Source: Burkholderiales bacterium
GTDB lineage: Bacteria > Pseudomonadota > Gammaproteobacteria > Burkholderiales > Burkholderiaceae_C
DNA: 38,731 nt
Reading direction: 5' to 3'
Assembly (NCBI GenBank): GCA_947381415.1
Contig: CANCVB010000026.1
Span: 1 to 38,731, forward strand
Below the pieces are notes generated by a model that was not told the origin of the DNA, searched no databases, and worked only from the letters and a program-made list of their open reading frames with translations. The translations under genes were made by a program, and so were the position numbers. Position 1 is the stretch's first letter. Every line of letters begins with the position of its first letter. Of the stretch, positions 9,763 to 18,589 are shown piece by piece.

Positions 9763-10689
9763 ATGGCATTCAAGATTTTGGTCACAAGTCAAAAAGGTGG
9801 CGTAGGTAAAAGCACGCTGTCAGCCAATTTGGTGGCCTATCTGAGCCGAACCATGAATTTGGGTGTGACCCTGATCGACTGGGACCCGCATGGCTCCTCC
9901 AGTACATGGCTGAACCAAGCGCCCGATGTCGGTGCGGTGATCAAGCATTTGGCATTGCCCGTCGACCAAGGCGGTAACCGCCCCATTTTTGAAGCACGTT
10001 TGCAAATGCGCCGTGCTGCCAGTGAATGCGACATCTTGGTTTGCGACCTGACTTGGTCGGATTCTTTGGCGGGTGAATTGATGTTCGAATTCGATATGGT
10101 ACTGGTGCCTACCTCGGTCTCCGAAATCGAATTGGCTGCCACCTCCGGCTTTTTAAATCGCAACCGCTGGGTGTTTGACTCAGCATCCGAGCGCCGACCC
10201 ATGTTGGTGGTTTGCCCCACCCGCGTGCTCAACGAACAACTCAATTCAGATGTCTTCACGCGCCAGCGCTTCCCCGTCAGTTTCATGCTGGCACCACCCA
10301 TTTTGGAATCGCAGTCTGCCCGTGATTTGTTTGAACGTGGCTATTTGATGGATGCCCAAGACATTGGCGGCGAGTCCTTCCGCGAATTCGGTGAAGCCAT
10401 CTGCGCTGCGCGTGAAATCCGCATGGCACAAGCCAACCAACCGCGCAAACCTGCGCCAGCCAAGCTGACCGAACAAGACACCAGCCGAGTTCGCGTGCCA
10501 CTGGTGGCTACCCGACCCAGCGTGCTGGAGAGCATTCCCAATGCTTCTCAGTATTCGGTGTTGGGACGCTATCGCCAACGCAAAACAGCAGAGAACGACG
10601 AAGCCATTGTGAACAGCCGCTCTCTTTCGCAAATTGGCATTCCTGAATTTCTGAAACGCTTGGCACGCGGCAACGCGGCCAAGTTGTAA
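9763..10689 (+). CDS. orphan ParA/MinD-family ATPase
   Basis: A 308-residue ATPase. GGAG six bases before the ATG at 9763 fixes the start. The deviant Walker A motif KGGVGKST (residues 11-18) with the signature lysine, the IDWDPHGSSSTW switch (about 38-47) and DILVCDLTW as a Walker B-like strand are visible. Such ATPases bind nucleoid DNA or membrane as ATP dimers and position plasmids, chromosomes, chemoreceptors or other cargo. The last 90 residues form a divergent tail (VPLVATRPSVLESI..., then SLSQIGIPEFLKRL). No ParB or parS site is seen. A 182-residue coiled-coil protein follows at 24 nt and is the likely partner. It is not obviously FlhG: flhF is not adjacent and FlhG's N-terminal DQAxxLR-type motif is missing. 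Confidence 0.88.
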   Translation: MAFKILVTSQKGGVGKSTLSANLVAYLSRTMNLGVTLIDWDPHGSSSTWLNQAPDVGAVIKHLALPVDQGGNRPIFEARLQMRRAASECDILVCDLTWSDSLAGELMFEFDMVLVPTSVSEIELAATSGFLNRNRWVFDSASERRPMLVVCPTRVLNEQLNSDVFTRQRFPVSFMLAPPILESQSARDLFERGYLMDAQDIGGESFREFGEAICAAREIRMAQANQPRKPAPAKLTEQDTSRVRVPLVATRPSVLESIPNASQYSVLGRYRQRKTAENDEAIVNSRSLSQIGIPEFLKRLARGNAAKL

Positions 10690-10713
10690 AAACAAAACCC
10701 ACGCGGTCCAGAC

Positions 10714-11262
10714 ATGGCTGAAGAAAAATTCCTCGCATTCAAGGGTCTGAAGCAATACGACCCTGGCATGGGCTGGGCACAAGTGCATAACTTCGCCCAT
10801 GGCCCCAGCATGCCCATGCAGGACGCCACACCTGCAGATCACACCGCTGATGCAGGTTTGGATGAGCAACAAGGCTATGCGGGCCAGACCTACAGCGAAA
10901 TCAACCAGCAAGCGGCAGCCACCATCGCCAAAGCCTCCAGCGAAGTGCTGCACGATCCCTTGCTGGGCGAATTGTTTGAACAACTCAATCGCCCTGCGCA
11001 AGACGAGTTGTCACAAAACTGGAAAGTCATCGCGGGCAGTGTGAGCTTGCTCAGTCAGCGCATGAACCAGCAACGCGAGTTGCGCAAGCGTTTATCGACC
11101 ATTGATGTCGAGTTGGATGCCTTGCGCCAGACCATCCTCAAAGACTTGCAAGAAATTCAACGCGCGGCAGACCAACAACTGTCCATGGCCCGTCTTCGTG
11201 CTGAGGTATCCTCATTGGCGCAAGCACGATTGGCCTCACGTTTGCGTCACTCACCACCCTGA
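10714..11262 (+). CDS. hypothetical coiled-coil protein, putative partner of the ParA-like ATPase
   Basis: A 182-residue protein, 24 nt after the ParA gene on the same strand. The first 60 residues are low-complexity and probably disordered (HNFAHGPSMPMQDATPADHT). Residues 60-100 are Ala/Gln-rich helix. Residues 110-175 make a strong heptad-like coiled coil (MNQQRELRKRLSTIDVELDALRQTILKDL, split by QQLSMARLRAEVSSLAQARL). There is no signal peptide or membrane helix. Disordered N-terminus plus coiled-coil C-terminus is the general plan of ParA-cargo adaptors such as McdB. The pairing is an inference from gene order, as I do not recognise the family itself. Confidence 0.72.
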   Translation: MAEEKFLAFKGLKQYDPGMGWAQVHNFAHGPSMPMQDATPADHTADAGLDEQQGYAGQTYSEINQQAAATIAKASSEVLHDPLLGELFEQLNRPAQDELSQNWKVIAGSVSLLSQRMNQQRELRKRLSTIDVELDALRQTILKDLQEIQRAADQQLSMARLRAEVSSLAQARLASRLRHSPP

Positions 11263-11298
11263 CGCCTTCGGACGGGTGGAGCCCCAGGAGATCTTCCC

Positions 11299-12975
11299 AT
11301 GCTCAATCTGTCCCACATCCTCCAGCGCATAGATGCTGTTCGCGTGCCCTACCCGGTGCGCTACACCACGTTTTTCATCGCCTTAGGCGGGCTGTGTTTA
11401 AGCCTGCTGGTTTTGCTCGCCGGTGGTCAGCTGTCGTGGTGGTTGCTGTTGTTTGCGCTGCTCAGTGGCCTAGGCGTGCACGATTTGCTGCAAACCCAGC
11501 ATGCTATCTTGCGCAACTACCCCATCTTGGGCCATTTGCGGTTTTTGCTCGAATTCATTCGGCCAGAAATTCGCCAATATTTCATCGAAGCTGAAAACGA
11601 AGCCGCCCCCTTCTCGCGCGCACAACGCACGCTGGTTTATGCCCGTGCCAAAGGCCAATCCGACAAACGCCCGTTTGGTACACAACTCAATGTCATGGGC
11701 GAGGGCTATGAATGGTTGACCCATTCCATGGCACCTAGCCAGATTGAAAGCCATGATTTTCGGGTGCGCGTTGGCGACAAACAAAGCAGCCAGGCGTATG
11801 ACCTGAGCGTGTTCAATATTTCCGCCATGAGCTTTGGTGCTTTAAGTGCCAATGCCATCATGGCTTTGAACCAAGGTGCACAGCTAGGTGGCTTCGCCCA
11901 TGACACGGGCGAAGGATCGATTTCGCGTTACCACCGCGTCCATGGCGGTGACTTGATTTGGGAAATTGGCTCAGGCTATTTTGGTTGCCGAGACAGCCAA
12001 GGCCGTTTTGACCCCGAGGGCTTTGCCCGTCAAGCCCTTGAGCCCCAAGTGAAGATGATCGAAATCAAACTCAGCCAAGGCGCCAAACCGGGGCACGGTG
12101 GGGTTTTACCAGCGGCCAAAATGACCGAAGAAATCGCCCAAGCGCGTGGCGTGCCACTCGACCAAGACTGTGTCTCCCCCGCCGTCCACAGCGCATTCTC
12201 AACCCCCATCGAACTGCTGGCATTTGTCGCGCAACTGCGTACTTTGAGCGGTGGCAAGCCCACGGGCTTCAAGTTTTGTGTCGGTCATCCTTGGGAATGG
12301 TTTGCCATTGTGAAGGCCATGCAAGAAACCGGCATCACACCCGACTTCATCGTCGTTGACGGTGCCGAAGGCGGCACGGGCGCAGCACCCTTGGAGTTTT
12401 CTGATCACATGGGCATGCCCATGCTTGAAGGCTTGCGCTTGGTACACAACACCTTGGTGGGTGTGGGTCTGCGCTCGCAAATTCGATTGGGCGCAAGCGG
12501 CAAAATCATCAGCAGTTTTGACATCGCTCGCGCCCTTGCGCTCGGCGCGGATTGGTGTAACAGTGCGCGCGGTTTCATGTTTGCCTTGGGCTGCATACAA
12601 GCGCAAACCTGTCACACCGGCAACTGCCCCACGGGCGTAACCACCCAAGACCCCCAGCGGCAAATGGCCTTGGTGGTGCCCAACAAAGCCCAGCGGGTGA
12701 AAAACTTTCACCAACACACCTTGGTGGCATTGCAAGAAATGTTGCAGGCAGCGGGGTTTCAAACGCCAGACCAGTTACAAGCCAAACACATCATGCGGCG
12801 TGTCAGCGCGCATGAAACAGCCTCATTGGAAGACCTGTACCCAAGCTTGACAGAAGGCAGTTTGCTGAAAAAACCCACTAAAGGCATGCCAGCGGTTTTC
12901 ACGCAATTTTGGCCTTTGGCCAGCGCCAAGCACTTTCAGCTAGAAGAACAGCTCGCGCTGGAACTCTTGCCTTAA
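11299..12975 (+). CDS. FMN-binding glutamate synthase-like protein
   Basis: A 558-residue membrane-anchored flavoprotein. AGGAGA lies seven bases before the ATG at 11299. Residues 15-70 hold two hydrophobic helices (TTFFIALGGLCLSLLVLLAGG, WWLLLFALLSGLGVHDLL). The rest is the FMN/Fe-S domain of the glutamate synthase large subunit (GltB central region): NISAMSFGALSANAIMAL, then GEGSISRYH, GAKPGHGGVLPAAK, DGAEGGTGAAPLEFSD, and a cysteine cluster in CIQAQTCHTGNCPTG. It lacks the glutaminase domain, so it is not a complete GOGAT. YerD-type homologues have no settled function. Its stop codon overlaps that of the convergent 411-residue protein in a shared TTAA (12972-12975). Confidence 0.9.
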   Translation: MLNLSHILQRIDAVRVPYPVRYTTFFIALGGLCLSLLVLLAGGQLSWWLLLFALLSGLGVHDLLQTQHAILRNYPILGHLRFLLEFIRPEIRQYFIEAENEAAPFSRAQRTLVYARAKGQSDKRPFGTQLNVMGEGYEWLTHSMAPSQIESHDFRVRVGDKQSSQAYDLSVFNISAMSFGALSANAIMALNQGAQLGGFAHDTGEGSISRYHRVHGGDLIWEIGSGYFGCRDSQGRFDPEGFARQALEPQVKMIEIKLSQGAKPGHGGVLPAAKMTEEIAQARGVPLDQDCVSPAVHSAFSTPIELLAFVAQLRTLSGGKPTGFKFCVGHPWEWFAIVKAMQETGITPDFIVVDGAEGGTGAAPLEFSDHMGMPMLEGLRLVHNTLVGVGLRSQIRLGASGKIISSFDIARALALGADWCNSARGFMFALGCIQAQTCHTGNCPTGVTTQDPQRQMALVVPNKAQRVKNFHQHTLVALQEMLQAAGFQTPDQLQAKHIMRRVSAHETASLEDLYPSLTEGSLLKKPTKGMPAVFTQFWPLASAKHFQLEEQLALELLP

Positions 12976-14207
12976 TTGTCGGTATTGGGGCGAGGGAAAA
13001 CCACCCTGTCTTCCTTGGGCGAAGCACGAGGGGGAATTGCTGGCGGCTGGGCTGCCGCTGCAGCAGCCTTGGCCTCGGCAGCGGCCTTGGCTTCAATCGC
13101 TTTGGCGCGTGCTTCGGCAGCTTTGGCTTCTGCTTTGGCCTTGGCTTCGGCGGCCTTGGCTTCTTCTGCCGCTTTGGCTTCAGCCGCTGCCTTGGTTTGG
13201 GCTTTTGCTTCAGCAGCTTTGGATTCAGCCAGTTTGGCTTCAGCCGCTTTCAGCGCCGCTGCCTTGGCCTCTGCAGCCTTGGTTTCGGGGGATTTGCCCT
13301 CGGGGGTACCCGGTAAGGTCAGCGGTGGGTTGCGCGAGGCAGCGATGGCTGCCTTTTCTGCCGCTTTTTCAGCGGCTTTTTCTTGCTCACGCGCGGCTTT
13401 GGCGGCCGCTTGGTTGGCAGCCAATGCGGCCTCCAAGTCTTTCTTGAGCTTTTGAATTTCAGCAATCACGGCTTGGTTGTTTTGCGGCGGTGCAGCGGCT
13501 GGGGCTTTGGCACTTGCCAAGGCCTGCACTTTGGCTTCTACCGCTTGAATGCTTTTTTGCAGGTTTTGCAATTTCGCATCCAGGCTTTTCTCGCTTTGAC
13601 CATTGACCTGACCAGCGATTTGATCTGGCATTTTGTTGAATAACTTGGTCAAGTCTTCCATCTTGGATTCGACTTTGCTGTCCAGCTTGATTTGGCGCTC
13701 TTCCATGCCATCGAGTTTTTCAGTGGTATCGCCCAGTCCATGGGTGGCGTCACCAAAGGCGGCCAATGTGGCGTCGAGTTCGACCACACGCTTGCCCACT
13801 GCCAACGACAGCGTGTCAAGTTGGCGAATGTTTTGTTGCAAGCGGGTAGAAATGGCAAAAAAACTTCCCACGGCAATCATTAAAAAACTGAGCAAGCCAA
13901 TGAGCATGACGCGCGAATGCAGCACATTGCGCTTACCCATCTCATCAACCTTGACCATCACATTGCGCATTTCCTCGCTGATGGTGGCAGCGACTTCCGC
14001 CGAGCGGGTAGAGACCTCTGCCGAACTGAGCACCACACCGGTGAGGTCTTCGAGTTGACGAGAGACTTCGCTGCCGTCCAATGCCTGCGATTGCAAAGTA
14101 TCGATAGCTTCGGCCAAGGCCTCACCCTCCAGCATTTCTGGCGCAGACGGCTCGGCCAAAACCGCGCCAGCTTCGGCGGTTTTTGCGTTTTCCTGTTCTT
14201 GCGCCAT
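12972..14207 (-). CDS. single-pass membrane coiled-coil protein with TolA-like Ala/Lys tail
   Basis: A 411-residue protein of no recognised family. AAGGA lies eight bases before the ATG at 14207. Residues 1-100 are acidic and helical (EGEALAEAIDTLQSQALDG). One transmembrane helix follows (VMLIGLLSFLMIAVGSFFAI, about 102-121). Then come a coiled coil (about 122-225; KVESKMEDLTKLFNK), a short Ala/Pro hinge, and a long Ala/Lys/Glu helix (about 250-385) of the KAAEAKAKAEAK type, ending in a Pro-rich tail (PPAIPPRASP). This plan resembles TolA or chemoreceptor-like stalks, but no defining domain is seen. It starts 11 nt after the acidic protein gene and is the last gene of the fliO...flhB run. Confidence 0.78.
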   Translation of the reverse strand: MAQEQENAKTAEAGAVLAEPSAPEMLEGEALAEAIDTLQSQALDGSEVSRQLEDLTGVVLSSAEVSTRSAEVAATISEEMRNVMVKVDEMGKRNVLHSRVMLIGLLSFLMIAVGSFFAISTRLQQNIRQLDTLSLAVGKRVVELDATLAAFGDATHGLGDTTEKLDGMEERQIKLDSKVESKMEDLTKLFNKMPDQIAGQVNGQSEKSLDAKLQNLQKSIQAVEAKVQALASAKAPAAAPPQNNQAVIAEIQKLKKDLEAALAANQAAAKAAREQEKAAEKAAEKAAIAASRNPPLTLPGTPEGKSPETKAAEAKAAALKAAEAKLAESKAAEAKAQTKAAAEAKAAEEAKAAEAKAKAEAKAAEARAKAIEAKAAAEAKAAAAAAQPPAIPPRASPKEDRVVFPRPNTDN

Positions 14208-14218
14208 GGCTTTTGTCC

Positions 14219-14830
14219 TTATCGGTTTTTACGTTGGGGTGTCGTCAATTGGTCAAGCCGAACATTCACTTCATCAATTTGCGCATGCAAACTGTCTATC
14301 CTCGGCTTGAACTGCTCACCCCATGTATCGGCGTCAGCCAGTCCAACTTGAGCCAAATGGGCTAAGTGCGGTTGCAAAACCAGTCCTTCTGACGACTTTT
14401 CTCCAAATGCCATCTGTTCTGACGCATGGGGGGTTTCAGCCGCAGAACCCAGCGCCGCATCCGCTAGCGCCTGGGTTTGCGCTGGGCCCAGCTGCGCATC
14501 TTTGAGCGCACCAGAGCCTGCAGCAACCAAACTTGCAGGGTCGGTATGACCATAGCTGCTTTGCGGGGCATGACCGTTTTCCGCAACGACAGACAAGTCT
14601 GGGTGTGCAGGATCCACAACCTCAGCATCCAGTGGCTGGGGTTCTGGCATGGGTTCAGGCTCAGGTTCAGGTTCGTCGGGGAAGGCGTCGGTACTCGATG
14701 CTGAGGGTATGGGGTTTGAAGGTGGCGCACTGCTGCGCTCGAACACATGTTCGCTGTCCAGCGCCTTGGCCACGGCGCTTTCATCAATGTCAGCCACAGG
14801 CTTGTCGTCAAAAGTATCTTCACTGCTCAT
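14219..14830 (-). CDS. acidic Pro/Glu-rich protein, hypothetical
   Basis: A 203-residue protein with GGAG seven bases before the ATG at 14830. It is strongly acidic and probably disordered, with a Pro-Glu stretch at about residues 54-70 (PDEPEPEPEPMPEPQP). A short predicted helix lies at the C-terminus (RIDSLHAQIDEVNVRLDQLTTP). It has no signal peptide and no membrane helix. The C-terminal helix ends near the start of the next gene (11 nt gap), and the two proteins may act together. No function can be assigned. The gene starts 61 nt after the SPOR gene stop. Confidence 0.65.
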   Translation of the reverse strand: MSSEDTFDDKPVADIDESAVAKALDSEHVFERSSAPPSNPIPSASSTDAFPDEPEPEPEPMPEPQPLDAEVVDPAHPDLSVVAENGHAPQSSYGHTDPASLVAAGSGALKDAQLGPAQTQALADAALGSAAETPHASEQMAFGEKSSEGLVLQPHLAHLAQVGLADADTWGEQFKPRIDSLHAQIDEVNVRLDQLTTPQRKNR

Positions 14831-14891
14831 TACATTTCTCCGCAGATGAAGTCGACTGGAAAACGCATAACTTGAAAGATGCTTGACATCG

Positions 14892-16364
14892 TCAGTCCTG
14901 AAACTGAGCTTTTAACGACTTTGATGTGCGCAACCAGGCTTTGGCCATGGCGGGGTTTTGTCGTATTTGAGCCTCTGCGGTGGCTTTATCGGCATAAGGA
15001 CCTGTCAAGACGATGTAGAACGACTTACTGTTCTTTCGCTGGCTAAACAAAACTTGTGCCGACTTGAACAAACTGGAGTTGGCTTGAAATGCCCTGGCCT
15101 CGGCCAAGCTATCAAAAGCCCCATGCTGCAACACCCAAGAATCGGCATCGAGTTTCACCACCCATGCGGGATCGTCTGCACCCGCGGTCTTGTCAGCCAC
15201 TGTCTCTGTGGGTTTCTCCACGGGTTTTTCTGGTTTCTTCTTCACGTCAGCAGCGGCCGGTGGAGGCGCCGTTGCAGATGCCGCTTCGGGTGGGGGTGAG
15301 GACGGCTGCGGCGCGGAAGCAGGCGCAGCCGTCACAGCAGGCGCAGGACTCACCACTTCTTCTTTTTCGCTGATCACAATATCCGGCGATTTCGGCGAAG
15401 ACGTGTTGCTTGAAGACATGGCAACGGTTGCTGCAGGCGCAGCAGCTGGTTCTGGTTTTGTGACTGCCGCTGGTTTTTTGCCCGCCAAGTACTCTTGCAA
15501 AGACGCGGCCTCCTCGCGAATCAGGTCTTGGTAGACAAACCCAAAGCTTGCCAGACTGCCAATGACCGCCACCAACAAAATAGCAGCAATTTTGGTGCCT
15601 CGCTTGGAAGCAGCGGCATTGTCAGCCCATTCTTTGGCCAATGCCTCGCCACTCAAGGTGGTGCCCACAGGCACCTCTTCACCCATGACCGGCTCGATGG
15701 GATCGGCCAAACCGGGTTCTGGCGCCACCGAGGCAGGTGCGGCTTTGGCGGCCGTCTTTTCAGAGGGCAGTTCTAGCGGCGGCAAAGGCGCTGGGGGCAA
15801 GCTAAATTTTTTGTCCAACCCAGCTGCTTGCGTTTTTTGGCTGGCTGAAAAGTCATCCCTCGTTTCGATACGCTGTGGCTTGCTTGGCGTCGGGTCTTCA
15901 GACTCCAAAACCCATTGCAACAAATTTTTACCAAAAGTGGCCAGTTTTTTCTCGTAAGCACTTTGGTTATTGACCAACAAAATCAGGTTGATATTGCTGG
16001 CGGGAAAACCATTGACCAAGCGCGCGAGCAGTTGCAACTCGAATTCTTGAATGGCCTGTGTATCTGGGAAGATCATGAAGCGCTTGGGTGCAGTTTTGTT
16101 GCCTTTGTCGACCGCTTCGTCCACCGTCAGTTCAGACAATATTTCGTTGAAGCGATCAACCAACTTTTCCGAGTCAGCAGAAGTCCATAACTCCACATGT
16201 GGCTCGCCCTGCTCTTTCAAATGCTGAAAAATGCGCCTGCCGTAATAGGTCAGCGCCACCTCATCATCGCCCAGGATGGCCAAGTTAAGTCGCCCTTCAC
16301 GCAGTGACTTGAGCAAAATTTCAAACCGTAATTTGTCTGCAGGGCTTTGGTAAAAATCACTCAT
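14892..16364 (-). CDS. SPOR-domain membrane protein, DamX-like
   Basis: A 490-residue protein. Residues 1-165 look like an AAA/DamX-type N-terminal domain that has lost its P-loop: the position reads LNLAILGDDEVALTYYGRR instead of GxxGxGKT. Residues 166-265 are Pro/Ala-rich. One transmembrane helix follows (GTKIAAILLVAVIGSLASFGFVYQ), then a disordered Pro/Ala linker and a C-terminal SPOR domain (WVLQHGAFDSLAEARAFQANS, ending YIVLTGPYADKATAEAQIR). SPOR domains bind denuded septal peptidoglycan, and DamX acts in cell division. It lies 24 nt after flhB, which ties it to the flagellar transcript. The N-terminal assignment is less sure than the SPOR one. Confidence 0.82.
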   Translation of the reverse strand: MSDFYQSPADKLRFEILLKSLREGRLNLAILGDDEVALTYYGRRIFQHLKEQGEPHVELWTSADSEKLVDRFNEILSELTVDEAVDKGNKTAPKRFMIFPDTQAIQEFELQLLARLVNGFPASNINLILLVNNQSAYEKKLATFGKNLLQWVLESEDPTPSKPQRIETRDDFSASQKTQAAGLDKKFSLPPAPLPPLELPSEKTAAKAAPASVAPEPGLADPIEPVMGEEVPVGTTLSGEALAKEWADNAAASKRGTKIAAILLVAVIGSLASFGFVYQDLIREEAASLQEYLAGKKPAAVTKPEPAAAPAATVAMSSSNTSSPKSPDIVISEKEEVVSPAPAVTAAPASAPQPSSPPPEAASATAPPPAAADVKKKPEKPVEKPTETVADKTAGADDPAWVVKLDADSWVLQHGAFDSLAEARAFQANSSLFKSAQVLFSQRKNSKSFYIVLTGPYADKATAEAQIRQNPAMAKAWLRTSKSLKAQFQD

Positions 16365-16388
16365 GGTCGATTCGTCTTCCTGGACTCA

Positions 16389-17531
16389 TCATTGAAAGAG
16401 AAAACCGTTTTCGTCATAGCGCATATTGTCGGGGATACGCAAGGTAGGTTTGATAAAGCTTTCACCAGGCGCATATGACTGGTTCAGGCTAAACACATAG
16501 GCAATGACTTGCGCCACCGCATGGTAGAGCGCCTCGTGAATCGGTGCATCCAGCTTGGTGGTGAAGTACAAGGCGCGGGCGAGTTCAGGGGCTTCAAAAA
16601 TATAAACCCCTTCTTCTTTGGCCAAATCGCGGATACGGTGGGCCAAATCATCGGTGCCCTTGGCGATCAAGGTTGGGGCGCCATCGGAATGGGGGTCGTA
16701 ACTCAAAGCCACTGCAAAGTGCTGGGGGTTGGTAATGACCACGTCAGCGTCTTTGACTTTGGACATCATGCGGTTATTGGCCATCTCACGCTGCCGCCTG
16801 CGGATCGTGGCTTTGACCTCGGGACGACCTTCGGAGTTCTTCATTTCGTCTTTGATCTCTTGACGCGTCATCTTGAGTTTTTTATTGACCTGGTATTGTT
16901 GCAATGGCACATCAAACAAAGCAATCAAGACCAAGCCCATGCTCATCCAAAAGCAGGCATCCAAAATCATGGTGCCCGCATGCTGAACCGCGGTACCCAA
17001 ATCCAAACGGTTAAGCGTCACCAAGTCATCAATATTGTTGGACACCGAATTCCACAAGATCAAGCTGATGAGGGCAAATTTCAAAATCGATTTACCCAAC
17101 TCGATCAAAGCCCGCGTGCCAAACATGCGACTCAAGCCTGACATGGGATTGAGCTTGCCAAAGTTGGGGGCCAGCATGCCCAAAGAAAACACCAAACCCC
17201 CACTCAGCACGGTTGAAATGACAGCCACCACCGCCAACACAATCATCACAGGCAATACCAAGCTGTAGCCATCGACCACCGATTGGAAAAAAATCGCAGG
17301 TAGCAACTCGGCTTTGTCCATCACCTTGCGGTCAAACTGCAACTGGGAGGTGAACAAACCACCCAAACGGTGAAACATGTAACTGCCAGTTAAGCTAAAA
17401 AACATGGTAGCGGTCACCAAGATGGCCGCGGTAGACAACTCGACCGAGCGGGCAATCTGGCCTTCTTCGCGCGCTTTTTTAAGTCGCTGCGCCGTCGGTT
17501 CTTCGGTGCGTTCGGAGGAATCGTCTGCCAT
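16389..17531 (-). CDS. flhB: flagellar export switch protein FlhB
   Basis: A 380-residue inner-membrane component of the flagellar type III export gate that switches export from rod/hook to filament substrates. The N-terminus DDSSERTEEPTAQRLKKAREEGQIARS is diagnostic. Four transmembrane segments precede the cytosolic linker (KMTRQEIKDEMKNSEGRPEVKA). The autocleavage site reads NPQH at 16719-16730 rather than the usual NPTH, followed by FAVALSYDP. The C-terminal FlhB domain continues to IPDNMRYDENGF. It starts 4 nt after fliR and is followed at 24 nt by the SPOR gene. Confidence 0.97.
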   Translation of the reverse strand: MADDSSERTEEPTAQRLKKAREEGQIARSVELSTAAILVTATMFFSLTGSYMFHRLGGLFTSQLQFDRKVMDKAELLPAIFFQSVVDGYSLVLPVMIVLAVVAVISTVLSGGLVFSLGMLAPNFGKLNPMSGLSRMFGTRALIELGKSILKFALISLILWNSVSNNIDDLVTLNRLDLGTAVQHAGTMILDACFWMSMGLVLIALFDVPLQQYQVNKKLKMTRQEIKDEMKNSEGRPEVKATIRRRQREMANNRMMSKVKDADVVITNPQHFAVALSYDPHSDGAPTLIAKGTDDLAHRIRDLAKEEGVYIFEAPELARALYFTTKLDAPIHEALYHAVAQVIAYVFSLNQSYAPGESFIKPTLRIPDNMRYDENGFLFQ

Positions 17532-17535
17532 GGCC

Positions 17536-18306
17536 TCAACCGCCCGTCAAGATACTGCGCATTTGGCCAAAGGTTTGCACCCACAACCAAGCTATGCGTT
17601 GAACCACACTGGGGATAGACAACCACAGCACCACAAAACCTGCGATCAACAACGCCGGCAAACCGACGGAAAAGATGTTCAAACTGGGCGCTGCACGGGT
17701 GATGAAGCCCACCCCAATATTGACAAACAACAAGGTAATCACCACCGGCAGAGAAATCAGCAAAGCAGAGACAAACATCAGCGCGCCCCATGCGGTGATT
17801 TTGCCCAGCAAGTCTTGCGACATAAAGTCTTTGCCGATGGGAAACAAGGTAAATGATTCCAGCAACAGACCAAACACAATCAAGTGTCCGCCAATGGACA
17901 AAAACACCAAGGTGCCCAAGATGGTGAAGAGCTGTGAAATGACTGGCACGTTACCCATGGAGGGGTCGACCATGTTCGCCATGGACAAGCCCATAGAGCC
18001 CGACACCGCTTGGCCCGCCACCACAATGCTGGAACTGGCCAATTGCATGATCATGGCCATTACCAAGCCAATGAACAACTGGTTCACGATTTCCTTGAGA
18101 CCTTCTGCGGTGATGGGGTCAATGCGCGGAATGTCCATGTGCAAGGACAGGAACAGGGTTAATACGATGGAAATGGAGACACGTATGCGAAGACTCACCG
18201 CCCGAACAGAAAAAATAGACGAGAAGGCCAAAAAAGCAGAAATGCGCAGCATGGGCCAGATCAAGGCAAAAAACCTGTCCAGCAGATTGAGCATCTCTAG
18301 GTTCAT
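17536..18306 (-). CDS. fliR: flagellar export gate protein FliR
   Basis: A 256-residue polytopic membrane protein that forms part of the FliPQR export gate. Typical stretches are FFALIWPMLRISAFLAFSSI, then EGLKEIVNQLFIGLVMAM and MGLSMANMVDPSMG, and ITAWGALMFVSALLISLPVV. It has about six membrane helices and family-normal length. The ATG at 18306 lies 6 nt after fliQ, and its stop is 4 nt before the flhB start. Confidence 0.96.
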   Translation of the reverse strand: MNLEMLNLLDRFFALIWPMLRISAFLAFSSIFSVRAVSLRIRVSISIVLTLFLSLHMDIPRIDPITAEGLKEIVNQLFIGLVMAMIMQLASSSIVVAGQAVSGSMGLSMANMVDPSMGNVPVISQLFTILGTLVFLSIGGHLIVFGLLLESFTLFPIGKDFMSQDLLGKITAWGALMFVSALLISLPVVITLLFVNIGVGFITRAAPSLNIFSVGLPALLIAGFVVLWLSIPSVVQRIAWLWVQTFGQMRSILTGG

Positions 18307-18312
18307 CGCAGC

Positions 18313-18582
18313 CTAACCAAACAAACCGGGAATGCGGCCGTACAAAATCTTGGTGTAGTCCACCAAGCTATTGATCATCCACCCGCCAAAAATGGCGGCT
18401 GTCAATCCCAGCGACAAGAGCTTGGGAATAAAGCTCAAGGTTTGTTCATTGATAGAGGTGGCCGCTTGGAAAATACCTACCACCAAACCGACCACCAAAG
18501 CCACCAACAACATGGGTGCAGAAATCAGCATCGTCATCCACAAAGCCTGTCGCCCCAAATCCACCACCATGGATGTGTCCAT
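18313..18582 (-). CDS. fliQ: flagellar export gate protein FliQ
   Basis: An 89-residue, two-helix membrane protein, the standard FliQ length when the ATG at 18582 is used. The in-frame upstream extension to 18654 overlaps fliP and is rejected. Features are VDLGRQALWMTMLISAPMLLVALVVGL, the conserved GIFQAATSINEQTLSFIPK, and a second helix ending in ILYGRIPGLFG. Four copies surround the FliP-FliR core of the gate. It lies between fliP (7 nt) and fliR (6 nt). Confidence 0.97.
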   Translation of the reverse strand: MDTSMVVDLGRQALWMTMLISAPMLLVALVVGLVVGIFQAATSINEQTLSFIPKLLSLGLTAAIFGGWMINSLVDYTKILYGRIPGLFG

Positions 18583-18589
18583 TGCTACC

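Noticed and set aside
9763-10689. ParA-like gene as FlhG/FleN
   Set aside because: No flhF is adjacent and the FlhG N-terminal activation motif is not seen. It is not formally excluded without a phylogeny.
12909-13455. Plus-strand open frames opposite the Ala/Lys-rich protein
   Set aside because: They are shadows of a low-complexity GCC/AAG-rich coding region and have simple-sequence products.
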